A DNA stretch of 64,000 nt from Caballeronia sp. SBC1 (GCF_011493005.1 NZ_CP049156.1:372001-436000); one strand, 5' to 3'; shown: positions 1 to 9,442, counted from the stretch's first letter. Numbers and translations are program-made. Notes: generated by a model not told the origin, from the sequence alone.

Positions 1-1511
1 AACGCGGTGCGGTCGGCGAAGCGGGCATTTTCGCCGTGCATCGCGTATTGCTGGAAGATCCCACGCTGCTCGACGCCGCGCGCGACCTGATCAGCCTGGG
101 CAAGAGCGCCGGGTTTGCGTGGCGTGAAGCGATTCGCGCGCAGATCGTGTTGCTGTCGACTATCGAAGACACGCTGCTGGCTGAGCGTGCCGCCGATCTC
201 CGCGATATCGAAAAGCGCGTACTGCGCGCGCTCGGCTATACGAACACGGCAGCGCGCGAATTGCCTGACGAAGCGGTGCTCGCCGCCGATGAATTCACCC
301 CCTCCGACCTGTCATCGCTTGATCGTACACGCGTCACGGCGCTGGTGATGGCACGCGGCGGCGCGACGTCGCATGCAGCGATCATCGCGCGCCAGATCGG
401 CATCCCGGCATTGGTCGCGGTCGGCGACGCACTGCATGCGATTCCCGACGGCACGCAAGTCGTGGTCGATGCATCCGCCGGTCGGCTGGAGCACGCACCG
501 ACCCAACTCGATGTGGAACGCGCGCGCCTTGAGCGCCAGCGTCTCGCGGGCGTGCGGGAGGTGAACCGCCGCACGTCGCAGGAAGCGGCAGCAACACGCG
601 ACGGCCGCACGATCGAAGTGGCGGCGAACATCGCGACACTTGATGACGCAAAAACTGCTGTCGACAACGGCGCAGACGCGGTCGGCCTCTTGCGCACCGA
701 GCTGCTGTTTATCCATCGCAAGTCGGCCCCCACGGCAGATGAGCACAAGGAAAGCTATCAATCGATTGTCGGCGCATTGAACGGACGTACGGCGATTATC
801 CGCACGCTCGACGTGGGCGCGGACAAGGAAGTCGATTACCTCACGCTGCCGCCCGAAACGAACCCGGCGCTGGGCTTGCGCGGCATTCGCCTGGCGCAAG
901 TGCGCCCTGATCTCCTCGACGACCAGTTGCGTGGTCTGCTCGCGGTGAAACCGTTCGGCACGGTACGCATTCTTCTGCCTATGGTCACCGACTCGGGCGA
1001 ACTCGTGCGCTTGAGAAAGCGCATCGATGAACTCGCGGCGGAAATTGGCCGCACCGATCCCATTCAGGTGGGCGTGATGATCGAAGTGCCGTCGGCGGCG
1101 CTGCTGGCCGACCAGCTCGCTCAACATGCGGATTTCCTGTCGATCGGCACGAACGATCTCACGCAATACACGCTCGCAATGGACCGTTGCCAGGCCGATC
1201 TCGCCGCTCAAGCCGACGGTTTGCATCCGGCTGTGCTGCGCCTCATCAAGGCAGCCACAGACGGAGCAGCCAAACACGGCAAATGGGTTGGCGTATGCGG
1301 CGCGCTCGGCGGCGACCCGGTCGCGGTGCCCTTGCTCGTGGGACTGGGCGTGACGGAATTGTCGGTGGATCCGGTTTCGGTTCCCGGCATCAAGGCGCTT
1401 GTGCGCAAACTCGATTACCCACTGTGCCGTCAGCGCGCTGAGGACGCCTTGGCGCTCGAATCAGCACAGGCAGTAAGAGCAGCAAGCCGCGAAATCTGGC
1501 CGCTGGACTAA
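1..1511 (+). CDS. ptsP: PEP-protein phosphotransferase (enzyme I region), 5'-truncated
   Basis: Enzyme I moves phosphate from phosphoenolpyruvate to HPr in the sugar phosphotransferase system. The frame is open from base 3 to the left edge, so the start lies outside the window. What is visible is most of an enzyme I: the phospho-His segment GGATSHAAIIARQIGIP, the PEP/Mg binding segments VGLLRTELLF, DVGADKEVDYL and IGTNDLTQYTLAMDR, and the C-terminal catalytic Cys in GVCGALGGDP. NagE lies 117 bp downstream on the same strand. In related genomes the partner of NagE is often a fused IIA-HPr-EI polypeptide, so IIA and HPr domains may lie upstream; that part cannot be seen here. Confidence 0.93.
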   Translation, partial: RGAVGEAGIFAVHRVLLEDPTLLDAARDLISLGKSAGFAWREAIRAQIVLLSTIEDTLLAERAADLRDIEKRVLRALGYTNTAARELPDEAVLAADEFTPSDLSSLDRTRVTALVMARGGATSHAAIIARQIGIPALVAVGDALHAIPDGTQVVVDASAGRLEHAPTQLDVERARLERQRLAGVREVNRRTSQEAAATRDGRTIEVAANIATLDDAKTAVDNGADAVGLLRTELLFIHRKSAPTADEHKESYQSIVGALNGRTAIIRTLDVGADKEVDYLTLPPETNPALGLRGIRLAQVRPDLLDDQLRGLLAVKPFGTVRILLPMVTDSGELVRLRKRIDELAAEIGRTDPIQVGVMIEVPSAALLADQLAQHADFLSIGTNDLTQYTLAMDRCQADLAAQADGLHPAVLRLIKAATDGAAKHGKWVGVCGALGGDPVAVPLLVGLGVTELSVDPVSVPGIKALVRKLDYPLCRQRAEDALALESAQAVRAASREIWPLD

Positions 1512-1573
1512 CACGTCCGTCCGGCAGCCGGTCGTTGCGGTTATCGCGTTTATTAGTAAAAAAGCTTCGATCG

Positions 1574-1585
1574 ACAACATGTTGT
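1574..1585. promoter_or_regulatory. perfect 12-bp palindrome upstream of nagE
   Basis: ACAACATGTTGT is a perfect palindrome in the 117-bp gap between the enzyme I gene and nagE, about 44 bp before the nagE start codon. Its position and symmetry fit an operator for a local sugar regulator or a site in the nagE leader. No regulator gene is visible in the window, so the cognate protein is unknown. Confidence 0.35.
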
Positions 1586-1628
1586 ATCAACACGATCAAC
1601 GACAAGACACTTATCTCTGGAGAACCTG

Positions 1629-3398
1629 ATGGACGCTAACCTGTTTGCAAAAATGCAGCGTCTCGGCCGCGCGCTGATGCTGCCGATTGCCGTGCTACCG
1701 GTGGCCGGGCTGCTATTGCGCCTCGGCCAGCCGGATGTCTTCAACATCAAGATGATCGCCGACGCTGGCGATACGATCTTTTCGAACCTGCCACTCTTGT
1801 TCGCCATCGGCGTGGCAGTTGGTTTTGCGAAGGACAATAACGGTACGGCCGGTCTGGCGGGTGCGATCGGTTACCTGATCGAAATCGCGGTGATGAAGGA
1901 CATCAACGACAAGCTCAACATGGGCGTGTTGTCGGGGATTCTCGCAGGTTGCGTGGCCGGGTATCTGTATAACCGCTATAAAGACATCAAGCTCCCTGAG
2001 TACCTCGCGTTCTTCGGAGGGAAACGCTTCGTGCCGATTGTCACGGGGGTGACCTGTCTGGTGCTCGGCATCATACTTGGCTATGTCTGGGCACCGGTCC
2101 AGGCGGCTATTGATGCAGCCGGCGGCTGGCTGACCGGCGCGGGCGCGCTGGGTGTCTTCGTGTTCGGCGTGCTGAACCGGATCCTGCTGGTGACGGGTCT
2201 GCATCACATCATCAACTCGCTTGCATGGTTCGTGTTCGGTTCGTACACGCCCCCGGGCGGCGGCGCGGCGGTGACGGGCGACTTGCATCGTTTCTTTGCC
2301 GGCGATAAAACGGCAGGCGGTTTCATGACGGGTTTCTTCCCGATCATGATGTTCGGCTTGCCGGCAGCCTGTCTGGCCATGTTCCACGAAGCACCGAAGG
2401 AACGTCGCGCAATGGTCGGCGGCTTGCTCTTCTCGATGGCGCTGACCGCGTTCCTGACGGGCGTGACCGAGCCTATCGAATACACCTTCATGTTCCTCGC
2501 ACCGGTGCTGTACGCGATCCACGCGGTGCTGACGGGCCTGTCGCTCGCCATTTGCTCGGCGTTGGGCATTCACCTCGGCTTCACGTTCTCGGCCGGCGCG
2601 ATCGACTACGTGCTGAACTATGGTCTCTCGCAGCGCGGCTGGCTGGCGATTCCGGTGGGCCTGGTCTACGGTGTGGTCTATTACGGCCTGTTCCGCTTCT
2701 TTATCCGCAAGTTCAACATGGCAACGCCGGGCCGTGAGCCTGCTACGACCGATGCAGAAGTCGAGTCCTATGACAACACGGGTTTCGTTTCCCCGACAGC
2801 CGGTGCTACCGTGCCGCGCGCAGTACGCTACATCGCTGCTTTGGGCGGTGCGTCGAACCTGACGGTCGTCGATGCCTGCACGACCCGTCTGCGTCTTTCG
2901 GTGGTGGATTCAGGGAAGGTGTCGGAACCCGAGTTGAAGGCGATTGGCGCGCGTGGTGTGTTGAAGCGCGGCGCGACGAGTGTGCAGGTCATCATCGGGC
3001 CGGAAGCCGATCTCATCTCCGATGAAATCCGCACCGAACTCGAACGGTCGTCCACACGCGGTGCAGCGCCGGTTGCGTCCACTGCGGCGGCTGTTGCGCC
3101 GCTGGCTGCGGTTCCAGCAAGTGAACAAGGTCCGCTCGATCCCGACCCGGTGCGCTGGCTTGCCGTGTTTGGCGGCGCGACCAACGTGGCGTCGCTCGAT
3201 GCTGTCGCAGCTACGCGCCTGCGGGTGGTGGTGCGCGATCCTTCATCGGTTGATCGTCAGCGCTTGTCGACACTCGATGTTGCGTGGGTTTCCGCCGATA
3301 CGTTCCACATTGTCGTGGGCAACTCGGCTGATCGTTATGCAGCCGCCATGGCGAAGCGTCTTTCGCCGGGCGGTGGCGCGTCACCATTGCCGGCGTAA
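1629..3398 (+). CDS. nagE: N-acetylglucosamine PTS permease, IIC-IIB with a second degenerate IIB
   Basis: This is the membrane permease that imports and phosphorylates N-acetylglucosamine. Residues 1 to about 360 form the multi-membrane-span IIC domain of the glucose/GlcNAc class. Residues about 393-470 form a IIB domain with the phosphorylated cysteine at C417 (DACTTRLRL). After an Ala/Pro-rich linker, residues about 505-578 form a second IIB-like domain in which the equivalent position is A527 (AVAATRLRV), so it cannot carry phosphate on cysteine. GGAG precedes the ATG by a normal distance. The upstream enzyme I gene is the likely phosphate donor. The assignment to GlcNAc rather than glucose rests on overall similarity and is less certain than the family. 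Confidence 0.88.
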   Translation: MDANLFAKMQRLGRALMLPIAVLPVAGLLLRLGQPDVFNIKMIADAGDTIFSNLPLLFAIGVAVGFAKDNNGTAGLAGAIGYLIEIAVMKDINDKLNMGVLSGILAGCVAGYLYNRYKDIKLPEYLAFFGGKRFVPIVTGVTCLVLGIILGYVWAPVQAAIDAAGGWLTGAGALGVFVFGVLNRILLVTGLHHIINSLAWFVFGSYTPPGGGAAVTGDLHRFFAGDKTAGGFMTGFFPIMMFGLPAACLAMFHEAPKERRAMVGGLLFSMALTAFLTGVTEPIEYTFMFLAPVLYAIHAVLTGLSLAICSALGIHLGFTFSAGAIDYVLNYGLSQRGWLAIPVGLVYGVVYYGLFRFFIRKFNMATPGREPATTDAEVESYDNTGFVSPTAGATVPRAVRYIAALGGASNLTVVDACTTRLRLSVVDSGKVSEPELKAIGARGVLKRGATSVQVIIGPEADLISDEIRTELERSSTRGAAPVASTAAAVAPLAAVPASEQGPLDPDPVRWLAVFGGATNVASLDAVAATRLRVVVRDPSSVDRQRLSTLDVAWVSADTFHIVVGNSADRYAAAMAKRLSPGGGASPLPA

Positions 3399-3754
3399 CT
3401 TTGTTGGCAGCAACGTGCTTATGGCGGCTGGGGTTTTGAAACCTTAGCCGCTGATCACGCGACTTTATCTGAACAGATGAGGTCGCGAGTTTCAAATTCC
3501 TTCGATTTACTTCAAGACCCGGCATGGCGAAAGTCATGATCCGGGTCTATTATTTGTTGCTCAAACATTGAGCAAACCTAATTAATTCATGTTGGGTAAC
3601 GGATTTCGTATTCGTTTCTTTCTCATTGCGTATTGTATGCAGGAAACCTGGTTTTTGACTCCGTCGTTACTAATTGATTAACAATACTAATTAATTAACA
3701 AAAATCGAGAAACCGATTGCAACTTTGTTTCGCTTCTTCTACCCGGAGTCGTTC
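3399..3754. other. intergenic region, AT-rich on its right half
   Basis: No coding sequence is supported here. The left part carries two hairpins, one at 3458-3487 (arms CGCGAC and GTCGCG with an inner ATCT/AGAT stem) and one at 3516-3547. From about 3560 to 3720 the sequence becomes clearly AT-rich compared with its surroundings, with several TAATTAA-like stretches. It probably holds the promoter of the secreted DUF1996 gene. Confidence 0.6.
3516..3557 (+). terminator. probable terminator downstream of nagE
   Basis: GACCCGG (3516-3522) pairs with CCGGGTC (3541-3547), and the inner CATG segments extend the stem past a small bulge. A T-rich stretch (TATTATTTGTT) follows. It lies 118 bp after the nagE stop, so it is a plausible but not a textbook intrinsic terminator. 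Confidence 0.5.
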
Positions 3755-5125
3755 ATGAAAACAAAAATCGTCGTGTGGATCATGCTTATGCTGGTTGGCA
3801 GCGTAGCTCACGCCAGCGCGTCGTTCTCGGTGCAATGTGCGTATTCTCATACGCTTCCAGACGATCCCATTGTTTATCCAGGAAGGCCGGGAGAAGCAAT
3901 GGTTCACGATTTCTTCGGCAATACAAAATCAAATGCGTTCAGCACTTACGAGTCGTTGAACAACAATAAAGTGACCACCTGCAGTTCGAACGCAGACGTG
4001 TCGGCGTACTGGGCGCCGCAACTTAAGAGGGCGTACGGAGTGGTCTCCCCGATGTATCAGAAGACCTATTACAAGAATGACCAGCCGGTGGTTCCTATCC
4101 ACCAAATTCCGCCAGGATTGGAGATGCTGGCAGGGAATCACATGGGCACTGCCCCCAATCCGCATGTCAACTTCTTGTGCGCGGGCACCGGGGGCTACAC
4201 AACAACGATGCCGAAGACCTGCCCCGTGACAAGCCCCGGTGCGTCGTCGCAACTCAATATCTCGGTGCATTTTCCCGACTGCTGGGACGGCCACACGCTA
4301 GCGCCAATCCTTGGTGCCAACAAGAGCACGCGGATGAGCAACCTCATGAAAGCGGCGAACGGCGGGCTTAACTTCGCGTATCGAAACCCCGACGGCACTT
4401 GCCCCAGTGCGTATCCGGTGAAGATCCCCGAGTTGCAAATCAACCTGGCTTATGACCTCGGGACCGATCCGGATCTGTCGAACGCGCAATTGTCGCTGGA
4501 CCCCGTCTTCGAGAACGGTAAATGGGTACCCCAATGGGGCAGCATGTATACCGCCCATGGCGACTTCTTCAATGCATGGCACGTAGAGACGATGAAATAC
4601 CTCATCGATATGTGCATGAACAAACCCGAAGTCGGAGGGAGCTGCGGCAGCGGCATTCCCGTCTATTATTCGGCGGCCAGCGCGAACGTTCAGCTGGACA
4701 GCAAAGGCCCGGCTGATCCGTCGGGCACGACGTTCGTGTCTGATCCTGACAACGTGATCCTGATCAAATTTCCGATGCCGGAGCATCTCGATGACTATCC
4801 CTACGCCAAGTCATATTTGCAGACCCTGGGCGGGAATACGACCGATGACTCGGCCGTCATGCTCAATCTCTATGCCGCAACGACTGATTGGGACGACACG
4901 GAGCATTTGCCAAACGCGGCGGCCTGCAGTACGAGCCAGGGCATTGGCGGGATCTATCTTGATAACGTGCAGCAGGTGCGGACCAACGACATCAGTGGGT
5001 ATATTGCAGCGCTAAAAGCCGCTGGGGCGAAGGAAGTGGGCCTCTGCATTCGCAACAGGACGGGCAAGACGGTCAGCTTCTCGTCGCGTAGCGGTTCATG
5101 GACACCGGGCCTTTACCTGAAGTAA
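3755..5125 (+). CDS. secreted DUF1996 domain protein
   Basis: A 456-residue protein of unknown function. The ATG at 3755 is preceded by GGAG; an upstream in-frame TTG would add ten residues ahead of the signal peptide and is less likely. The N-terminus is a signal peptide (MKTKIVVWIMLMLVGSVAHA) with cleavage after AHA. The mature part matches the DUF1996 pattern known from fungal and some bacterial secreted proteins: SVHFPDCWDGHTL, then a Ser/Asn segment, then TAHGDFFNAWHVETMKYLIDMC, with many conserved His and Cys. The extra C-terminal half (about residues 300-456) is not recognised. AT-rich gaps on both sides isolate it from its neighbours. Export to periplasm or outside is inferred from the signal peptide. 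No enzymatic role is known to me. Confidence 0.8.
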   Translation: MKTKIVVWIMLMLVGSVAHASASFSVQCAYSHTLPDDPIVYPGRPGEAMVHDFFGNTKSNAFSTYESLNNNKVTTCSSNADVSAYWAPQLKRAYGVVSPMYQKTYYKNDQPVVPIHQIPPGLEMLAGNHMGTAPNPHVNFLCAGTGGYTTTMPKTCPVTSPGASSQLNISVHFPDCWDGHTLAPILGANKSTRMSNLMKAANGGLNFAYRNPDGTCPSAYPVKIPELQINLAYDLGTDPDLSNAQLSLDPVFENGKWVPQWGSMYTAHGDFFNAWHVETMKYLIDMCMNKPEVGGSCGSGIPVYYSAASANVQLDSKGPADPSGTTFVSDPDNVILIKFPMPEHLDDYPYAKSYLQTLGGNTTDDSAVMLNLYAATTDWDDTEHLPNAAACSTSQGIGGIYLDNVQQVRTNDISGYIAALKAAGAKEVGLCIRNRTGKTVSFSSRSGSWTPGLYLK

Positions 5126-5445
5126 GGGATTTCCAACGATACCGGAGCGTTTCGGGCAGCTTCAGGCCCGAGCCGCTCCGGCTGCCGTTTACAGCTGCGA
5201 CGTTCAACGCCCTCGCATTGTCGCATCGTCAAATTCTCAATTAAATCCGATTATCTCAATAATAAGAAACCAAAGTATTTAAATAAATTAAACATTAATC
5301 TGCGACAACAAGACGCATCGAATAAACACAAAAGATTTTTCGAGAAAGTTGCATTAAATTGGCGCTTGAAATCGCGCTACCCTTCGCCCGAGGCTGATTA
5401 AAAGTCTAAACGTAATATCTCAAAAACGTTGAAATCGGGCAAGGT
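5126..5445. other. AT-rich intergenic region upstream of cyoA
   Basis: After a strong hairpin at 5142-5181 the sequence from about 5220 to 5340 is strikingly AT-rich (for example AAATAAATTAAACATTAATC). No gene is visible. This is the probable promoter region of the cyo operon. No ArcA or FNR-type site was recognised by eye. Confidence 0.6.
5142..5190. terminator. hairpin terminator after the DUF1996 gene
   Basis: CCGGAGCG (5142-5149) pairs with CGCTCCGG (5174-5181), and an inner stem TCGGGC/GCCCGA (5152-5157 with 5166-5171) continues it. The hairpin begins 16 bp after the stop codon. Only a short T stretch follows, so termination strength is uncertain. Confidence 0.55.
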
Positions 5446-6336
5446 ATGAAACAAAAATCCGGGTCGGGGTTTTGCAAGCGGTTAGCAATTTTCCCTGCTC
5501 TTCTTCTGTCGGGATGTGGCCAGATGGATCTACTCGATCCTAAAGGCAGCATCGGACTGGCTGAGAAGAATCTTATTCTTACGTCCACGTACGCCATGTT
5601 GATCGTGGTGGTGCCGGTGATCTTCCTGACGCTGCTGTTTGCGTGGAAATATCGGCAATCGAATACATCGGCTGAATATTTGCCGAAATGGGCTCACTCC
5701 ACCAAGATTGAAGTGGTGATCTGGCTCGTTCCGAGCTTGATTATTCTTTATCTCGGCATATTGACGTACAAAAGCACGCACGCACTCGATCCTTATAAGC
5801 CGCTTGTCTCTGAGGTTAAGCCGATCAATGTTGAAGTTGTCGCGCTCGACTGGAAATGGCTTTTCATTTATCCGGATCTGGGTATTGCGTCGGTTAATCG
5901 GATTGAGTTTCCCGTTGGTACGCCGGTGAACTTCAAGATCACGTCAGATTCGGTGATGAACTCATTTTTCATCCCGCAATTGGGTGGTCAGATTTACGCA
6001 ATGGCGGGCATGCAGACCAAGCTGCATTTGATCGCCGATGAAGCGGGCGATTACGCCGGTATCTCTGCGAATTTCAGTGGTCAAGGTTTCTCCGACATGA
6101 AATTCCGCGCCGTGGCAACCACGCCTGAAGAGTTTGCCGCCTGGGTGGCGAAGGTGAAGTCATCGCCGAGTCAGCTCGACGGCGTCAACTATGCAGCCGT
6201 TGCCTTGCCGACCGAAAAACACCCGGTCCAGTACTTCTCGAAGGTCGACGCGAATCTGTTCCAGAGCATCGTCGCGAAATACAACAACGGGCATGCTCGC
6301 AACATACCCGACCCGATCTGCCGCACGAAGGGATAA
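5446..6336 (+). CDS. cyoA: cytochrome o ubiquinol oxidase subunit II
   Basis: Subunit II of the proton-pumping cytochrome bo3 quinol oxidase in the inner membrane. The 296-residue protein begins with a lipoprotein signal (lipobox LLSGCG), has two membrane segments at about residues 45-65 and 85-105, and then a periplasmic cupredoxin-like domain (EVVALDWKWLFIYPDLGIA). The Cu-A ligands of cytochrome c oxidases are not evident, as expected for a quinol oxidase. It is the first gene of cyoABCD, with cyoB starting 3 bp after its stop. Confidence 0.95.
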   Translation: MKQKSGSGFCKRLAIFPALLLSGCGQMDLLDPKGSIGLAEKNLILTSTYAMLIVVVPVIFLTLLFAWKYRQSNTSAEYLPKWAHSTKIEVVIWLVPSLIILYLGILTYKSTHALDPYKPLVSEVKPINVEVVALDWKWLFIYPDLGIASVNRIEFPVGTPVNFKITSDSVMNSFFIPQLGGQIYAMAGMQTKLHLIADEAGDYAGISANFSGQGFSDMKFRAVATTPEEFAAWVAKVKSSPSQLDGVNYAAVALPTEKHPVQYFSKVDANLFQSIVAKYNNGHARNIPDPICRTKG

Positions 6337-6339
6337 GCC

Positions 6340-8349
6340 ATGTTTGGAAATCTGTTGGGAAAATTAACGCTGGCGGACATACCGTTCGACCAGCCAATCA
6401 TCATGGCCGCGGCGGCGTTCATGGCCCTCATTGTGGTGGCCGTGGTCGTCGGGCTGACGTGGTTCAAGAAGTGGGGCTATCTGTGGAGTGAATGGCTGAC
6501 CTCAGTCGATCACAAGAAGATTGGCGTAATGTACATCGTGGTGGCGGTGTTAATGCTGCTGCGCGGTTTTGTAGACGCGCTCATGATGCGCACGCAACTC
6601 GCGCTCGCCTCTAACGGGCCAGGATTTTTGCCGCCCGAGCATTACAACCAGATCTTCACGGCGCACGGCGTCATCATGATTTTCTTCATGGCGATGGCGT
6701 TCATGATCGGCTTGATGAACATTGTCGTGCCGCTGCAAATTGGCGCACGCGATGTCGCGTTCCCGTTCATCAACTCGCTTAGCTTCTGGATGACAGCGCT
6801 TGCCGCCATCCTGATCAATATCTCGCTGGTGATCGGGGACTTTGCGCAAACCGGGTGGCTCGCGTATCCGCCGTTGTCGGAGCTGCAATTCAGTCCAGGG
6901 GTGGGCGTCGACTACTACTTGTGGAGTTTGCAGCTGTCCGGCATAGGAACGTTGCTCACTGGCGTCAACTTCTTCGTGACCATCATCAAGATGCGCGCAC
7001 CGGGCATGACGCTCATGAAGATGCCGGTGTTCACGTGGACGTCGCTGTGCTCGAACGTGCTGATTCTCGCCACGTTCCCAATCCTGACCGCGACGCTCGC
7101 GTTGCTGGCGCTCGACCGCTACCTCGGCATGCATTTCTTCACGAACGAGGCCGGTGGCAACGCCATGCTGTATCTGAACCTGATTTGGGCCTGGGGACAT
7201 CCGGAGGTGTACATCCTGGTGCTGCCGGCGTTCGGCATCTACTCGGAAGTCGTGGCTACGTTCGCGAAAAAGCCGTTGTTCGGCTACAAGACGATGGTCT
7301 ACGCCACGTGCTCGATCATGGTGTTGTCGCTGCTCGTCTGGCTGCATCACTTCTTCACGATGGGGTCCGGCGCGAACGTGAATGCGTTCTTCGGGATCAT
7401 GACCATGATCATTGCCATTCCGACCGGCGTGAAGATCTTCAACTGGCTATTCACCATCTATAAGGGGCGGCTGGAGTTGTCATCGCCGGTGTTGTGGACA
7501 ATCGGCTTCATGATCACGTTCACCGTTGGCGGCATGACGGGCGTGTTGCTGGCCGTGCCGGGCGCTGACTTTGTGTTGCATAACAGCCTGTTCCTGATCG
7601 CTCACTTCCATAACGCGATTATCGGCGGCGTGGTGTTCGGGTATCTCGCCGGCTTCACGTACTGGTTCCCGAAGGCGTTCGGTTTCAAGCTGAACGAAAC
7701 GCTTGGTAAGTGCGCATTCTGGTGCTGGTTCGTAGGCTTCTGGACTGCGTTCATGCCGCTGTACGTGCTCGGTTTCATGGGTGCGACGCGCCGCATGAAT
7801 CATTACGACACGCCGGGATGGCAGCCGTACATGGTTGTCGCGTTGATCGGTGCGCTGATCCTCCTCGTCGGCGTGGTGTTCCAGATCGCTCAGGTGGTTG
7901 TCAGCGTCGTGAAACGGAATTCGCCTGCCTACAAAGACGTCACCGGCGACCCGTGGAATGGCCGCACACTCGAATGGTCGACCAGTTCGCCGCCGCCTGT
8001 CTATAACTTCGCGGTCGTGCCGGTGGTCCATGAACTCGACGCGTTCGCACACATGAAGGAACGCGGCCGCACGCGCCACGCACGCGAGGATTACCGCGAC
8101 ATCCACATGCCGCGCAACACGAGCGCTGGTCTGTTTGTTGGGTTGTTCAGCCTGGCTGTCGGTTTTGCGTTGGTCTGGCACATCTGGTGGCTGGCAATCG
8201 CGGGGCTTCTGGGCGTGGTCGTCACGCTGATCCTTCGTAGCTATAACAACGACATCGACTACACCATTTCCGCTGAAACCGTCGCCGGCATGGACGGCTC
8301 GCCGACGCCGACGTCAGCGCGGACGCTGGACCTGCAGGAGGCACTGTAA
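6340..8349 (+). CDS. cyoB: cytochrome o ubiquinol oxidase subunit I
   Basis: The catalytic heme-copper subunit of the bo3 oxidase, which reduces oxygen to water and pumps protons. It is 669 residues, normal for the family. The Cu-B and cross-linked tyrosine region reads [17 protein letters not shown], the further Cu-B histidines are in WLHHFFTMG, and the heme ligands are in LIAHFHNAI. Many hydrophobic segments span the protein. It starts 3 bp after cyoA, and its stop codon overlaps the start of cyoC by one base, so the genes are surely co-translated. Confidence 0.97.
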   Translation: MFGNLLGKLTLADIPFDQPIIMAAAAFMALIVVAVVVGLTWFKKWGYLWSEWLTSVDHKKIGVMYIVVAVLMLLRGFVDALMMRTQLALASNGPGFLPPEHYNQIFTAHGVIMIFFMAMAFMIGLMNIVVPLQIGARDVAFPFINSLSFWMTALAAILINISLVIGDFAQTGWLAYPPLSELQFSPGVGVDYYLWSLQLSGIGTLLTGVNFFVTIIKMRAPGMTLMKMPVFTWTSLCSNVLILATFPILTATLALLALDRYLGMHFFTNEAGGNAMLYLNLIWAWGHPEVYILVLPAFGIYSEVVATFAKKPLFGYKTMVYATCSIMVLSLLVWLHHFFTMGSGANVNAFFGIMTMIIAIPTGVKIFNWLFTIYKGRLELSSPVLWTIGFMITFTVGGMTGVLLAVPGADFVLHNSLFLIAHFHNAIIGGVVFGYLAGFTYWFPKAFGFKLNETLGKCAFWCWFVGFWTAFMPLYVLGFMGATRRMNHYDTPGWQPYMVVALIGALILLVGVVFQIAQVVVSVVKRNSPAYKDVTGDPWNGRTLEWSTSSPPPVYNFAVVPVVHELDAFAHMKERGRTRHAREDYRDIHMPRNTSAGLFVGLFSLAVGFALVWHIWWLAIAGLLGVVVTLILRSYNNDIDYTISAETVAGMDGSPTPTSARTLDLQEAL

Positions 8350-8957
8350 TGCTGCAAAAAACCATCCCACTTGATTTGCAGGGATCGCACGATGACCATG
8401 GCGCGTCGAATACCGTGCTGGGGTTCTGGGTGTACCTGATGACCGACTGCATTATCTTTGCGTCGTTGTTCGCAGTGTTCGCCGTCATGGGGCACCAGTT
8501 CGCGGACGGTCCTTCAGGTAAGGACGTGTTCGAGCTTCCGGGCGTCATGCTCGAAACAGCCATCCTGTTGGTGAGCAGTATCACGTTCGGCTTTGGCATG
8601 CTGGCCGCTCACAAGGGCAAGTCGACCGCACTGCTGGCGTGGCTCGGCGTGACGTTCTTGCTGGGTGCTGTGTTTATCGTGCTGGAAATCCACGAGTTCA
8701 GCATGCTGATCGCGCAGGGTTACGGACCCGATCGCAGTGCGTTTTTGTCGGCGTTCTTCACGCTGGGCGCAACGCACGGCTTGCACGTGACGGTCGGCCT
8801 GATCTGGATGGCGGTCCTGGCCATCCAGGTGATCGGCAACAAGAAAGTCACCCAACGCGATCTGACGCGCCTCACGTGTCTCAGCCTCTTTTGGCACTTT
8901 CTGGACATCGTGTGGATTTGCGTCTTTACCTTTGTTTATCTGACGAGCGTCGTATAA
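8349..8957 (+). CDS. cyoC: cytochrome o ubiquinol oxidase subunit III
   Basis: Subunit III of the bo3 oxidase, 202 residues with five membrane segments. The start (GFWVYLMTDCIIFASLFAVFA) and the end (FWHFLDIVWICVFTFVYL) are typical of the family. The ATG shares its A with the last base of the cyoB stop codon. The cyoD start follows its stop directly. Confidence 0.95.
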   Translation: MLQKTIPLDLQGSHDDHGASNTVLGFWVYLMTDCIIFASLFAVFAVMGHQFADGPSGKDVFELPGVMLETAILLVSSITFGFGMLAAHKGKSTALLAWLGVTFLLGAVFIVLEIHEFSMLIAQGYGPDRSAFLSAFFTLGATHGLHVTVGLIWMAVLAIQVIGNKKVTQRDLTRLTCLSLFWHFLDIVWICVFTFVYLTSVV

Positions 8958-9290
8958 ATGGCAAACGCACATTCAATCGATACCGGCGCGGGCCACGGCA
9001 GCGTGCGCTCGTATGTCATTGGCTTCGTCCTGTCGGTCGTGCTCACGGCCGCCGCTTTTGGACTGGTCATGCAGCAAGCGTTGGGGCCGACAGAGTCGGT
9101 CATCGCCATCGCCGTGCTCGCGTTTATCCAGATCCTCGTGCATCTGGTGTTTTTCCTGCATATGAACACGTCTTCATCGCAGCGATGGAACCTGCTCTCG
9201 CTCGGATTCGCCGTGCTGGTGGCGGTGATTCTGATCGGCGGGACGTTGTGGGTGCTGCATAACGTCGGCGCGCACATGATGTCGCGCTAA
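8958..9290 (+). CDS. cyoD: cytochrome o ubiquinol oxidase subunit IV
   Basis: Small subunit IV of the bo3 oxidase, 110 residues with three membrane segments. It contains the family segment QILVHLVFFLHMN. It begins immediately after the cyoC stop and is the last gene of the operon. A strong terminator follows 30 bp later. No heme O synthase (cyoE) gene is next to it, so heme O must be made from a gene elsewhere. Confidence 0.93.
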   Translation: MANAHSIDTGAGHGSVRSYVIGFVLSVVLTAAAFGLVMQQALGPTESVIAIAVLAFIQILVHLVFFLHMNTSSSQRWNLLSLGFAVLVAVILIGGTLWVLHNVGAHMMSR

Positions 9291-9305
9291 GTCGCAGAGG
9301 GTCTG

Positions 9306-9319
9306 CTGGCTGAACGCCA
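9306..9319 (+). repeat. 14-nt sequence shared with the argO 3' flank
   Basis: CTGGCTGAACGCCA lies 15 bp downstream of the cyoD stop. The same 14 bases occur at 17523-17536, 14 bp after the stop of the LysE/ArgO gene. In both cases GC-rich sequence follows and a gene on the opposite strand lies just beyond. It may be a small dispersed repeat or a coincidence. Confidence 0.35.
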
Positions 9320-9320
9320 A

Positions 9321-9356
9321 GCGGCGCCAGAGGGAAACCTCTGGCGCCGCTTTTTC
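9321..9356 (+). terminator. intrinsic terminator of cyoABCD
   Basis: A perfect 13-bp stem (GCGGCGCCAGAGG, 9321-9333, with its complement at 9338-9350) closes on a GAAA tetraloop. It is followed directly by TTTTTC. Confidence 0.93.
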
Positions 9357-9411
9357 ATTGGTGCGTGTCAGGTACGTCGCATATAAGCAAATCGAGCGAA
9401 TCGCGCAGGCA

Positions 9412-9442
9412 AAGAAAAGCCCGCCGTCTTTCGACGGCAGGC
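9412..9442 (-). terminator. intrinsic terminator of rpoH
   Basis: Read on the minus strand, GCCTGCCGTC pairs with GACGGCGGGC with one mismatch, around a four-base loop, and is followed by TTTTCTTT. It lies about 80 bp after the rpoH stop and faces the cyo terminator. Confidence 0.82.
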
